The notes under the pieces were generated by a model, which worked only from the letters and a program-made list of their open reading frames with translations, ran no database searches and was not told the DNA's origin. A stretch of 64,000 nucleotides of DNA from Orbilia blumenaviensis (lineage: Eukaryota; Ascomycota; Orbiliomycetes; Orbiliales; Orbiliaceae), in the NCBI GenBank assembly GCA_036872755.1, contig JAVHNS010000010.1, positions 1,488,001 to 1,552,000 of the forward strand, given 5' to 3'. How positions within the stretch are numbered: the first letter of the stretch is position 1; each line of letters starts with the position of its first letter. Positions 1 through 12,000 of this stretch are shown here, in pieces. The position numbers and the translations under genes were made by a program.

Positions 1-642
1 GCCGCATTTGAAGATCCCCAAAGCGGATGACCGAAAACGGATATTCGTTGACAACGCAAAAAATACAACGTTATTTCTGCGCAAAATAAAGTGGTTTGTG
101 TTGTTCAAACTTGTGGGTACCATTAGCCTCAGCCTGGGAAACACCATCCTCCAAACACATACCTCTCATTACAATCTCCCCTCCATGCAGATGGAACAAT
201 AACGCCAACGGATAGAAGGTATGTTATCATTATCATCTAAAACGCGTCATCCTCGAAATCAGTTCTATATCAACTAACTCATGGACACCAGTTAAAGGCC
301 CAGGTCACCCGAACCATGGTATGCTAGCTAGTATACACAATATGAAAAACCAAACATGCTGATAATCATTAGTGGGTGCACCGTGGCCACAAAAGAACCA
401 AAAACATGACATTGCCGTCATAAACGTCGTGAAAGTCATCATCAAAGGTAAGAAGCAACTACCTCCATGCAGAACAGAAGCCAAAGAAACGCCCAGACAG
501 TAACAGACCCATCGCTAACACGATTCCAGCCATCTATTTAGCCATTACTATGCTATGAGGAAGCTTAGTAATAGGCAGAGTTATGACGCTTTAGACGCGT
601 ATCAAACCCTTCCCCGGCTCCCCCGGCCTCCCTACCCTTGTC
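1..642. other. left-edge intergenic, no gene seen
   Basis: AT-rich sequence with frequent stops in all frames. It lies downstream of the minus-strand gene that ends at 643 and probably holds its 3' UTR. The only open frames are short and start with TTG or overlap the gene antisense. I see nothing else in it. Confidence 0.5.
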
Positions 643-1397
643 CTACTCCTTCTCGCTGGCTCGCAGGTAGTCTTCGAATGCGATGCCGGTTGCCATTTCG
701 ATTCGGCCCTCTACTTGGATCAGTCTTTGCTCGATCTCACGTTGTATGACGTAGGTCTTCACCAGCTTTTGTTCGAGACCTGACTTATATGTCATGTCCT
801 CCGGAACAGGAAGATAAGTTAAGACCTCGCAGGCAACAACCGCTTTCACGTGAGTAGGAATCTCCAAAATACTTGACAGCAGTATGTTAAGACGTCCGAG
901 CTTTTTGTTTCCCATGCACGGTTAGCGACTGGTCTATCTATCTATACTAACTTCACTGATTACAAATAATAGGATATGAGGTAGCGGTGCCAGAGGGAGC
1001 TTACGATATCTTCCAACTGGCTGAGGTCAGCGTGGCTGTTGGCCTCAAGCTCGGTTGACAGCTCGGTTGACAGCTTGGTCGCCATGTTGTGCACCTGGGT
1101 CAGAAATTCCAGGAGATTGTTGACGAAGCGAGCCGACCGACGAATGGTGGGTTCGGGGTTACCATGATAATTTGGCTTAGCTCGAAGGGCTAGAGCGATA
1201 TCACGAACGAAGCGTAGCCTTTGTGTGATCATTTCCTGGTAGCTGACTGGGACGCCCGAGCTTGGCTCTGCCTGGTTGCTGGAAGAAGGGGGGGTAGCGC
1301 CGGCGTCGGCTGGTGCACCCTCAGCGGGTGGCTCGGGCTCCTGAGGCCTGGGGACCCTGCGCGGGGAAAGAGCAGGCTGAACTGTGGGGCCATCCAT
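643..1397 (-). CDS. hypothetical helical protein, 2 exons, 216 aa
   Basis: Not a family I recognise. Exons are 1397-1005 and 900-643 on the minus strand; the 104 bp intron (901-1004) has a GTAAGC donor, a CTAAC branch point and an AAAAG acceptor, and the join keeps frame. The frame stays open to 1448 but only from a GTG; the ATG at 1397 in context CCCCAAGATGG is the better start. About 45 N-terminal residues are Pro/Ala/Ser-rich and look disordered. The rest is predicted helical (FVNNLLEFLTQVHNMATKL, then KLVKTYVIQREIEQRLIQVE), suggesting a coiled-coil or helical bundle. There is no signal peptide, membrane segment or Cys cluster. It is the first of three minus-strand unknown genes at the left of the window. 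Confidence 0.65.
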
Positions 1398-2231
1398 CTT
1401 GGGGAAGCAACGCCGAGATGTTGGTAAGGGGTCTTGAAGATGACACACGTTTTACCGTAGATGGGACGTGTTCACGTGGAAACGTGGGAATTTTTGTGGA
1501 GTGGAGGGCGATGAGCAGAGTGGTTGTTGGATAGGTGACAGGGGAGGAGGTGACGGTTGGCCGAGCGTCGGCGTCGTTTTAATAGTTGCGTTTGGGGTGA
1601 ACGAGGGAATCGGCAACTACAAGTTCAAAAAAAAGAAAAAACATCACTGCAGGGCCTGAACCCTCAGCAGTTGTAAAGCCCTAATGCTTTGCGCAGACTT
1701 TCATCCTACATGTTCTTCTATATTACTACCTCTTAGCTATTTCGAGACTTCAACGATAATATATACTTCCTGATACTATACTATACCATATCATAAGTGT
1801 TCTATGGTGGCTGCTGATATTCCTTCTGTATACCGCTGCAAACTACAAAAAACGTGAAAATATATGCAGTGGCTACTAAGTAGGTATGAGATTGCGGAGA
1901 ATACGACTGTAAAAGGCAGTCCTTTCATTGTATTGATAATAGTCATACCACACCGTGGTCTATAGACGTAACTAGTAATAACTAGTGGTCACCACAGTGT
2001 AGTAGTACCTTCTCAATCTAGCATACATGTAATAATCAGAAACATAACAGATTCAAATCAAATTCCATCACAGTAATCCTACTCCAAATACCGAAACTCA
2101 GGCTCGACATTATCAGAGTAGCAGCTTACTATCACAGATCGATCTGAAAAAGAAAAGAACCGAACAAGAGAATTCGAGGGAAATAGTATCGTCAACCAGA
2201 AACGCAAAATAGAAGAGACAAAAACGGGGCC
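1398..2231. other. intergenic, no gene seen
   Basis: Upstream of the 643-1397 gene and downstream of the 2232-3724 gene. It contains a short A-rich run near 1628-1640 and AT-rich sequence with many stops. No coding signal or notable repeat is visible. Confidence 0.5.
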
Positions 2232-3724
2232 TCATTTCTTGACAACCCTGTTCTCGGTCTCCTGTTCGTCCAAAAACTGGTTTCCGAACCACTTCTTTGC
2301 CATCATGGCATCGTCAGGAAGTTCTTCTAACAACTTCTGGAGGATACGGTTGTATTCAATGGCTTGCATCACCTGTCGAATCCAATATTCACGCTGAGCG
2401 ATCCCGATACTCAATTCAACCGACTGTTTCTCCGTGAAGACGTCGCCACGAGCGCGTTCTTTGATTAGCTTGTTGGCCTCCTCCTTCAGAAGCTTCAGCA
2501 GTTTGTATGACATATCCTTCTATTTCATCCAACCAAATTCACATATTAGTATCTAACTCGAAGTTTTGCATCGACTGCATCAGTGGAAGGTATGGGGAAG
2601 CTCACATGTAGGAGGACGACGCGAAAATCTGGCATCAGACTTTCTTTGAGATAGTCGTCTTTGATTTTGTTCCAGGTCGTCCGCCAGAGACCATATCGCC
2701 ACTTACCATCTCCGTGGGTCAAGATATCGAGCGGATCTTCATAGTTGACTTCAGGGTATTTGCCTGCATCAAGGTATTTGGCCATACCCTGAGCAAGACT
2801 CCAATCATCAACACGGCCAGGATTGCGTTGAACATTTAAGGGTTGACGAAATCCTTTAGCCAAGGCTCGAGTAGCAAGTTTATCAAGCGAGGTCATGAAA
2901 TCACCGAAGGAAGGGACATTGGGTTGTGGAGACCCCTCGCGAACCATACGAGTGATCTGTTCACGGATGTATGGAGGAACTTTGAGAAGATCCTCGGGAT
3001 CTGTGAGTTTGTTTTCCGTGGTTAGGGTCTCGTCCGGGTCAGTGGCTTCAGAGGATGACGAAGAGGAAACCTCGGTAACTTTGATATTTGGCTTGTAGGT
3101 GATTGGTGGCTTCTTTGTGCTAACCCAGATGTCACCGAAAAATAGATCACTACCTGGAGCATCAGCTGAAGTTGACATCTTCTCGGCGGAAACGACCGAA
3201 GACTCCTCAGTAGTAGCGGATTCCAAATGCTTGATGACAGTAGAGGTTGAAGACTCCTTAACACCGGCGGTGTTTGATCCCTTAGCTTCACCAGAAGGCT
3301 TGGACTTCAGACCACCGGAAATCTTCGATGCCATCTCAGAAGAAATAGTCTTCAGCCCTTTCTCACCAGTATGATCATGATCAAGAACCAGGTCGAGTTC
3401 CTTCAAGTCAATACGCGTAGCAGGAATTATTCTAGCCTTCCTTGGTCCCAAATCTGGAGCTGGAGGAATAACTTGGCCAGATTCCTTTTCAGGAACCTTT
3501 TCAGATCCGGGAGCGGCGGGTTGAACATTTTCGTTGGCTTGAACATCTTTGTTTTGACCCTTGTTGGCCTCACCTGGGCCAGATTGGTCTTTATCGGGTT
3601 GGTCTTGATTGGGTTGAGTGGATTGATTGGCCTTTTGCAAAGCGGCGAGATACAGAGAAGCACCGAACCCCGAAGGCACGAAGACCTTGGCAAGGGGGTT
3701 AAGTTTTTTCTTCTCATCAGACAT
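2232..3724 (-). CDS. PAM2-motif protein of unknown family, 2 exons
   Basis: About 467 aa. Exons are 3724-2606 and 2519-2232 (minus). The 86 bp intron has donor GTGAGC, branch ACTAATA and acceptor AATAG; the join is phase 0. Residues 8-17 read LNPLAKVFVP, matching the PAM2 consensus LNxxAxxFxP, which in Paip2, eRF3 and ataxin-2 binds the MLLE domain of cytoplasmic poly(A)-binding protein; here only the common Glu before Phe is Val. Residues about 35-250 are low-complexity (Gln/Asn/Asp/Pro/Ser/Thr) and probably disordered. From about residue 265 a folded, Trp-rich region includes GDGKWRYGLWRTTW, followed by a charged helical tail. Binding to Pab1, and a role in mRNA translation or decay, are inferences from the motif. 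The frame extends upstream only to a TTG, so the ATG at 3724, which puts PAM2 at the N-terminus, is preferred. Confidence 0.75.
3674..3703 (-). other. PAM2 (poly(A)-binding-protein MLLE ligand) motif
   Basis: Ten-residue motif LNPLAKVFVP at residues 8-17 of the 2232-3724 protein. All anchor positions (Leu, Asn, Ala, Phe, Pro) are present. Confidence 0.65.
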
Positions 3725-5642
3725 GATGGGTTGGAATACTCGTGGAAAAGAGGGGAAACTCTGGAAGATCGTGGATATTATGAAGACGGGGAACTTATCG
3801 TGATACTGATGATTGTTCAGCAACGGATGATGATGGTTTGATGATTCGAACGATGAAAAATAGAGAATTGGAGATGAAAGAAAGGTTGATGGACAAGAGA
3901 AGGAAAGAAATCAAGGAAATAACTTCACGAAAGGGTATTGATTGTGATCAGAAACGCCGAGGGAGTGGCCCGGATCGTGTGACCTATATACTCTCGGGGT
4001 ATAGCCCTGATAGACGGTTATGATATATACTCAGCTCTTGACGGTGGGGCTGAGGTCACCGAGCTCTCCTATGATGTCGAGCTTTTCAGGAATTCCCTTT
4101 ACGAGTACGTAGTTGGTATAATATCCGGAATCTTGAAAGGGTTAACACAAATATATGGCCAAAAGATAGTCTCGGTCCTAGATAAAAGATGTATTGGAGT
4201 TTCGGAGAATGCCTAGTTGAATGTGTAGATATCGAAAGAATTTAGTTGGTAGTAGCTATGAAATTTGGGTATAATGCGCCTTGAGATAGCTTTTCTAGGA
4301 ATATATCTCATATACGAGTGTGCTATCAATACACTTGACTAGAAATATAAATTCGGAAGAATATGGTTTGATCAGTTTAAATTGCAACCGGTAATTCGTT
4401 GCCATAATTTCGAAACACTTTCTAGTTGAGAGACAAAGTTGGAGTTACGGAGGTAAAGCCTCGAAGCAAAACGGCTCAAGTTTAGGCCAGGTTGTGATAT
4501 TTTTGTAAACTGACGTATACTTTGCAGAGCAAGAAGTTAAAACTGTTAGGGGAGGTCTAGCTAAGCATGCCTGATGTAGTACTGCAGTGCTCACAGCCTA
4601 TATTGTTCGTTTCATACCCGAAGCTTCATATATTCTAGGTAATAACAACAGGTCACAGGGCTAGCTGCACTCTGATACGGTTTTGGTCTATGTCACGAGG
4701 GCAGAAAAACTTTGTATGAATGTTTCGAATAGTCATTGAACTGTAGTCCGGTATGAAGCGACACTATGGATTGCGTGGAAGGTTCGTAAGAGGACGATTG
4801 ATCGCTCTGAATAATGGGCCTGATTGAGATTAAGATGACATCTTTCAATCGTATGCGACATAGTATCCATTAACTACATCGGCAGACACCGTGTTTGGTG
4901 CACATACTCCAGGCCTTGGGTCCTGGCTTCGTCTGTGTTACAATGTTGCCTCGGTTAGACCTTCCTCGTGGCTTCGCTAGTTTGCAGGGATGGCACCACG
5001 TGACTTTCATGCTAGCCATGTTCTTGCCTCTTTCGGAAATAGATGCAAAGCTTAAAAATACAACAGAGATGCTTAACTATGACACTTCAATTCATGAAGT
5101 CATAGGTAGCGTGGCATCAATATGGTTGTCTGTGTACCCACTTGGTCTCGTTGGAACCAGACAACTAGCTGAATTAGGATGTAGAGTAACACAAAGCAAG
5201 TGGATATCGCCTGTTCAAGTACACAGTTTTCATACGAGATATGTTTCACGTCTACGACAATCAGATTACGGCAAGTTCTCAGAGAAATAAATCCAGCTCT
5301 AGTGGCTGGCTAAATAGAGTAAAAAAGCGAAAAACAAAACGGAATAGGGCAAGGTGGGACATGACGAAATGGTATGTGATAGGGCAGGGCAAAACAAAAC
5401 ACATAAAACAGTATCCTGCGTATATCCCCGCTGGCTGGCTGGTACTAAAATGTAGAATAGATTTCCGATATCCCTGTTGCAGTCGAGTAGCCACCACCTT
5501 ATATACTTACGTATGATAAGGCGATGGCCAAGCGACTGCAAGAGAGATATCGACCCCCGTCTACAAGAGGGTTAGATGACAGAAAACATGAAAACCAACC
5601 AGGGGTATACAGCCCCCCCTTTCAGGGCAGTCGGGCAGGAAT

Positions 5643-5678
<36 letters not shown>

Positions 5679-5757
5679 AGAAACAAAACCGACATCTGCA
5701 GAAAGCCCGCCACGAAGATGGTGGCCGAAAAACGCAAGCCTCAACCAAAAAGAGAGT
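3725..5757. other. intergenic 2 kb with a poly(A) tract
   Basis: No gene is supported. One 131-codon frame at 4895-5290 opens only with TTG and has no homology I recognise. The right end lies 3' of the 5758-6757 gene and contains a run of 32 A at 5645-5676. The part near 3725 is the promoter side of the PAM2 gene, but I see no clear TATA box. Confidence 0.5.
5645..5676. repeat. homopolymer run of 32 A
   Basis: Uninterrupted A run read directly from the sequence. It would be poly(U) in the 3' region of the minus-strand gene at 5758-6757. Exact length is prone to sequencing or assembly error. Confidence 0.9.
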
Positions 5758-6757
5758 TTATAAGAAACGTCTCTTAATGGTGGCTTGCGCCTCGACCACC
5801 ATCCCGTGGCAGTCTATCTGCCAAGCCGAAGCCTTCTTCCGGGCCTCTGGGCTACCGAAATCCCAGTCGCTCAGGATTTCTTCTCCGATCTCCTCTGTGA
5901 AACGCTTGCGCGTTTCGGCAAACTTTGCCTCCAGTTGGGCAAAGCTGTAGACCTACGATATCCATATATACGTTTTAGTAGCTGGGCTGAATGTAAGAAT
6001 GGAGGGAATATACAACTCACGTAGCAGACCAGGCCCTTGTGGGGGGCATTGTCACAGTCTGTTGCCCAAAGGCCCGAAATTCGAACGTACTCTGCAACGT
6101 AGTGGTCCATGACCTCCGAAACACTCATTTTCCACACCCTTTCTGGGGCGGGATGCTGGACCGACTGAGGATACAGAGATGGTGGCAGGTAGTGATCTCG
6201 TAGGCGATAGTAGGCCGGAGGTGCGAGAGGCCGGTGATGGGCGTCTGGGAACAGGTTGTGCTGCGGAGGTGGGACAAACTGGGGGCTATAGATGACCCCC
6301 AACCCAGCAATATTTGCTGGGGTTTGGATTTCCTTGGTATCAAGGACCTCTTGTTGGTGGAAGGCCGTCTCCTCGGAAAACTTCTCGACGATGGTATCGA
6401 TCACCTTTCTGTACCTTGTCCACTCCTCAGCGTGACGAGGATGCAAGGCATCTTCATAGACTTCGAGCCAAGAACCAGGCAAGGGAGCCGGGGTTGGTGG
6501 TAGTGGTGCCATAACGCCATCTTTTGATACGGGCACGACCTTGACTGGAGACACGTCCATCAATGAAGCTTTCTCCTGTACCAGGGCACCTTGCTCGGCT
6601 TTGGTGTCAGCGATACCCGAGGATTCCCTATTAATTTTATCCGTTAGTTGATCCGCCACAAAATGGAGGAGTAATTGTGGTATAAAACTTACTTGGGCTC
6701 CTCACGCCCGTTTTTGCGGCCACTAGCCTTAGCAAAAATGTTTGATTGATTCTCCAT
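5758..6757 (-). CDS. hypothetical proline-rich protein, 3 exons, 288 aa
   Basis: Family not recognised. Exons (minus) are 6757-6693, 6627-6021 and 5952-5758; introns are 65 bp (GTAAGT ... CTAAC ... AATAG) and 68 bp (GTGAGT ... TACTAAA ... CGTAG), and all joins keep frame. The first exon (starting MENQSNIFAKASGRKNG) is only 65 nt but has an ATG and a clean donor; without it the frame would open with GTG. Residues about 50-80 are Pro-rich. The middle has Pro/His/Tyr-rich segments (PPPQHNLFPDAHHRPLAPP). The C-terminal third, with VSEVMDHYVAEYVRIS and FAQLEAKFAETRKRF, looks helical. No signal peptide or membrane segment. Confidence 0.65.
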
Positions 6758-9062
6758 TGTCCTTCTAAGCGTTTTTCCAGTGCCATTAGTTAGATCCTTT
6801 GAAGTATTGATGGTGGTGATGGTGGTTTAACCGAGGATTTGGGTTCTGGTGCTGGGTGTAGATACTTACGATACCGTGAGCTGACAAAAGGATGCTAAAG
6901 AGCTAGCAGAAGAGCTACGAGGCTGAAAGAGGCTTTAGATAAGCAGAAGGATAGTATTGAGGAAGGATGGAGAGATGTCTCGATGAGAAAATGATGGTTA
7001 GGATGAGGAACTAGTAGATAAATGGCGATGACAGTGAGGAAGAGGTAGTGATGGTGGTGATGCTAGGGACGTAAATGGTTTGGGTGCAAGTTAGCAATCT
7101 ATGGGGAGACTTATGTGGGCATGGAAGCGGTATGACCACAATCCCTTCAGCAGTTCCGCCCAGAGTTACCCATATATACCACCGGAAACCACCCAATCGA
7201 TACAAGGAATGGATGGAGAATCCCTATGATACTCAAAAGCATCGTAGAGATCATATATATCGTGCATAGTTCTTCATGGAGGCCCTCTAGTGGCTATACA
7301 GCCTGACTTCTAATGTTGGTCATGATACCAGAGTTTGTATAACCTGTCAATGCATAACAGTCTCTGATGAACACGAAGTGTGTCAATATGTCTGGGAGTA
7401 GATAGTTGATAGTTATTTGGAAATAGGACTCAATGTTCTCGAAGTACTATAAAGTCCTATAAGATAGTAGCATCCGAATGCTACCGCAATGCCTTGCATG
7501 TAAATCGATCCAGGAAGCATCGAATATGCCTAACTGAATGGGACCTAGAAAGAGCCCTCTGGCCCTAGCGGGCTCGATGTAATCAGTACCTGACCTGTGT
7601 TCAGATGTTGCACCGGTATCAGGGCCTGGGAGGCTATTTGGTAGTGTTGTACTGCATCGATGTCAGGTTGCGACAGGATTGGTTACCCAGCGTGTATATT
7701 TCCACAAGTATGGCTTGGGGTGGCACCCAAGAGGTGCTTCTTGCGGGAAGAAGACCCATGTGACAAGTATGCATTCGTCTGACTTTCGGAGTCTCTCGAC
7801 TGATATGATTGGTGCAGTGAAGGGTAACCTTCTTTCTGATGTCTCATTTGGTGGCCCTTGATTTCGAGGGCAGTGGGCTTGGTTAATAAAATTATACTCC
7901 CCTTGACGTTAACAGGGTTACACGAATACGAATGTTTGCGACTCGGGTACGGTATAATCTGATGGACTCGGGAAAGGGATTCTTGGAGGGCAAAGCAGAA
8001 GTTATAGCACGACCCGGCCATGGAGTCTCAGACTAGATAAATAGCTCCCCTCTGCCCCGGAGATATAGTCTGAAGGATTGAATGTAGTGCATGCTCCTGC
8101 AATGATGCTAGGGCAGTGGATAAGTCACGAGTGTGCTTAAGAACTTAGTTTGAGCTAAAGGGTATCTATAGCCTGCAGCTTTCATAAGCTGGATATCGTA
8201 TGAAGAACGGCCTGGAGGCTACATTCAAGAGCCATAGTTCGACGAACCAAGGTTTCGAGTGCCAAGAGCAAGAATTTGGGAATGAAATTAGATTTGAGGG
8301 AAGCTAGCTATCTTGATGACGCGAAGGAACGCCGGCCAAGAAATAGGATGAAAAGAAATTTATAGACCTCGACATTGATGTAGAGAAGGAAGGTTGAGAA
8401 ACAAAATGTGGGTCTAGGCTCATAATTACTTTGATACACATTGGTGAGGCCAACAAAGTGCCTATCTTGCCCCCTTTATGTTCAAATTATCCTGCGTTAA
8501 CTAGGATAATCACACTATATTCTGATTATGACTATGCTGAGTTCTCTAAAGGCCGAGATGCCATTTCGGAAGAATCTGTATGAGCTATTTGCTCGTTAAT
8601 CCCATTGCACGCAACAGAGCTAGTAGTTGCTACGAGGTAGTTTGTGATTGACTTGAGATGGGCTATGATAATAGAGCTCAAACCATTCTAAATTGTCAAG
8701 TATGGTTTGGGTTTGGGTTTGCAAAGACAAACAGATTCCCATTCTATTAAGTTATTCTATGAAATCTCTAAGTCTACAGTTAGAAAAATCCCCTTGCCTA
8801 AAAAACCTTTTCCGAACACTCAAAAAACATAACTCTCAAATCCCAACATATTGTTCAAGGTTTAGTATTCGTAGAAATGGGATTATTAATTAAGTGCTTT
8901 ATAAGGATTAATTTGTTATATCCAAAATTTATGGATATTTAGAAACTTTTCTTTCTTTCTATCGCTCAAAGAGCCCATAAACTACAAGCCACTTACAGGT
9001 CCTGTGTATTCGATCTGAGTTCCGATTTTTTCCATCCTGATGTGGTGGCTTATAAAGCATCT
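6758..9062. other. intergenic 2.3 kb, no gene seen
   Basis: Stop-rich sequence; the short open frames (for example 7683-8021) lack convincing coding character. It separates the 5758-6757 gene from the 3' end of the phosphorylase-domain gene at 9063. No transposon ends or long repeats were seen by eye. Confidence 0.45.
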
Positions 9063-12000
9063 TTAGGATTTCTTTCTCCCTCTAAGCTCAGTCTTCCCCC
9101 CACCCCCCTCTCGATTATGAGGCAGGAGGGGGGCCCGGGGGAGGCGAGGGCTGAGGGACGAAGGCGGGGAGGCGAAGATGGAGGGGATTAAGGTGGAGGA
9201 GGCGGGGGGAGAAAGTGGTCTTGTGGTATTTGTGATACTTTTGTTAGTATTCGCAGAGTATATATATATAAAGGTCGCTTCCATCCCCCAATGTGGAAGA
9301 GTAGTTAAAGCTCGAAATTGCGTACCTGTGCTCCAATTCTCCAAGAAGGCTTTCGTGGCGGCAGCGGCAGTAGCCGCTGCATAACCTTGCCATATCTCGC
9401 AATTATGACCATCTGCATAGTTACAGACGCCCTTAATAACCAATGAGTTAGGAAAATGTTGCCACACGCCGGCTGCCTTATTTTCGAATGCAATGACCTG
9501 GTGTCGAGCGGCAACGTGGTCCCGGTCTCTTCCAGATTTCATCATATTGTTGCCGGAAGCAATAAGCCCAAAATGAACGGTAGGATTAACCGACTGATAA
9601 AGTCGGTCGCGAAGTACTAACTCCTGCTCGTGACATTTGAGCTGTTCGCAGCTCATCTTGGCGACCTTGTCGCATGATTCTCCGTTGAGACATATCTTAC
9701 ACTCTTGTCCATGGTGTTTGTGTTGATAATCCGGATTGAAGAGTCTGTCTTCTGTCGCTCCTGGATATGTTGCCGTATCACACAACTTCTGCTGTAGAAC
9801 CTTTAAATATTCAGATGTTTTCTCCCGGAAGTAATTTTGAACCTGTTTGGTTTTCAATTTGGCGAGGCTCGCGCGGATCTTATGACTTGGCTTTAGGTTG
9901 CTATAGGGCGTAGCTTCCCGCGTAAATAGACTATAAGGGTCGTCCCCGTAGTAAATAAGGCCTTCGCTGATAACAACATCACCGAGAAAGATGACTTTTG
10001 TTGGCTGGGGTCCGAAGGGTGCGCCGCCGCAAATGCCAACCACTAAAGCAAGCCGGATTCCTGGAAAGGTGGCGTGAAGGGAGGCAGCAGCAAGTCTCTC
10101 AATATATGGCATGCGCACCAAAACAACATTGTGGTATCCAATTGCACCCGTGACGTAAAGGGTTGGGTCCCCTCGCGCTTCGCCGTATGTATTTTCGTCA
10201 TATCGCTGGTCAAACAATTCGCTGAAAACAATGGCCTCCAAAGAGAACGCGCAAATAATAGCGATCTCAAAATCACATCGATTCTTCGGCGGAGAATTGT
10301 TCTGTCGTGGAGGTGGGAGCAAGTTATAGGTGTGGGAGGCATCATAATTCTCGACATCAGACGAAGTCCCTGCCGGCTCGTAGGATACCTGTTTTTTGAC
10401 GCTCTTCATCTCCGATATCTCTGTTAACGTGCCTGAGCGGACACGCCCGAGCTGAAACCGATCGTCTCTAGTTGTAGAAGAGGGTGTTAGCAATGGATCG
10501 AGCCAAAATCGATGCTTTGACTGTTTACCCGGTCGAGGTAGATCCACAACCTGTCGGACCGAATATACGCGTCGGACCAAAATCAACAGATTCTAGGTCG
10601 TCCCTAGTACTGGCTGCTGGAATTTTGTCATCCGTATCGGCATTCCCTGGAAGCTTGCGAGTCATTGAATCCGATGGATGCGAACTTGTGCTTGCTTCAT
10701 TGTTCGCTCCGTCATCGGATGAAATACGATCTTCAAAATCTTTAACGTCCGGCTGTATTTCCTGGGCTTGTTTCTGTGTTTGGGTTTCGACGTTGTCTTC
10801 GGGATCAACCTGGGGCGAAAGCGCGGTTATGGCGTTAAATGGAACATCGCCTAGCCTTATGTGTCCACCCGATTTCTGGCCTTTTAATTTTGCGTCTGTC
10901 GTCATAATAGTTTTGATGAACGGAAAGGTGTTGAGAAGCCAGGAAGCCGTCGTATCTATAGATCGATCATGACCGATACTTACCGGCGCGTAGACCACAA
11001 CTACCTTATACCCCTTAACACTGCCTACCTGAAAATAGTTGCTGTTCCCGGGAGGGGTTTGTGGGTGTGGGTGTAGTTCATCAAGCATAGGTATAACTTG
11101 GTCCATCTCCCTTATAGACGTGCAAACCAATGCTACGGAGTAACTATCAAGTGAATATGAGGCGGCTTCGCACGTCGAGACCCAATCTAGTGTCTGTGAG
11201 TCCTTTCCATTATTTGATAATGACGGTATGCCGTTCAGAGCGGAGGAAGTCAGCGCCGCACGTTTCTCATCATCGTAATCAGCGTCTTCGTAGTCCAATT
11301 CTTCGAGCTCCATAAATATGTTTTCCTCGCTCTGTGATAGCGATGAGTTACTCTGCTGGATACTTCTGTCCGAGTTGACGTCGAAATAATCGCCCGGGGC
11401 ATCACCCTCGGAGGGCTCTGGCAATGACCTTAAGGAGAAATCGTGAACGCACTGTGCTATGTGTTCAAGTGATTCAAACATTTCCTCAGAGCTGGGGCAA
11501 AGTGGGCATTGGATTATTGGAAAATGTTTCGATGCGTCGAGAAACATTGGGATTTCGTCGGCCTCGATTGTGTCTCTGTGATTGCCTTCGATGTGCTTGA
11601 TCAAGTCGTGCTCATCTTGGAATTCGAGTTGATCACCCGCTTCCTCACATATGTAGCAATTCCAGAATGGATGGTCAGTTTTGATGTGTCGCTCCCAGTC
11701 CTCTCGTTTTAGGTAGAATTGTAAGGGCGTTGGGCAATCCTCGAAAACACAGATATATGGAAGAATATCGCCTGCGAGGTGCTTTCTAGAGGAGCATTTA
11801 GGAGTCGCGCCACGAACGAAAACTTTTTACGATAACTGGAAGGGATCAAACATACTTCCACTGGGTGCGCTCCGCAAAAGCAATGGGGAGCGATTGATGA
11901 CAACAGGGACATCGGAAGATAGCTTGGTCTGGCGTAACAAATGGAGGCCGAGGGTATATTATCTTCGAGCCAGTGTGTGATATAACTGTTGCAGCTGCCC

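Noticed and set aside
3371..3841. 156-codon plus frame over the PAM2 gene
   Set aside because: Shadow of the minus-strand coding region; no motif and no start context.
4895..5290. 131-codon plus frame in an intergenic gap
   Set aside because: Opens only with TTG; no motif, promoter or splice support.
5645..5676. Poly(A) run as the tail of a retroposed element
   Set aside because: No target-site duplication, 5' element sequence or promoter was visible next to it.
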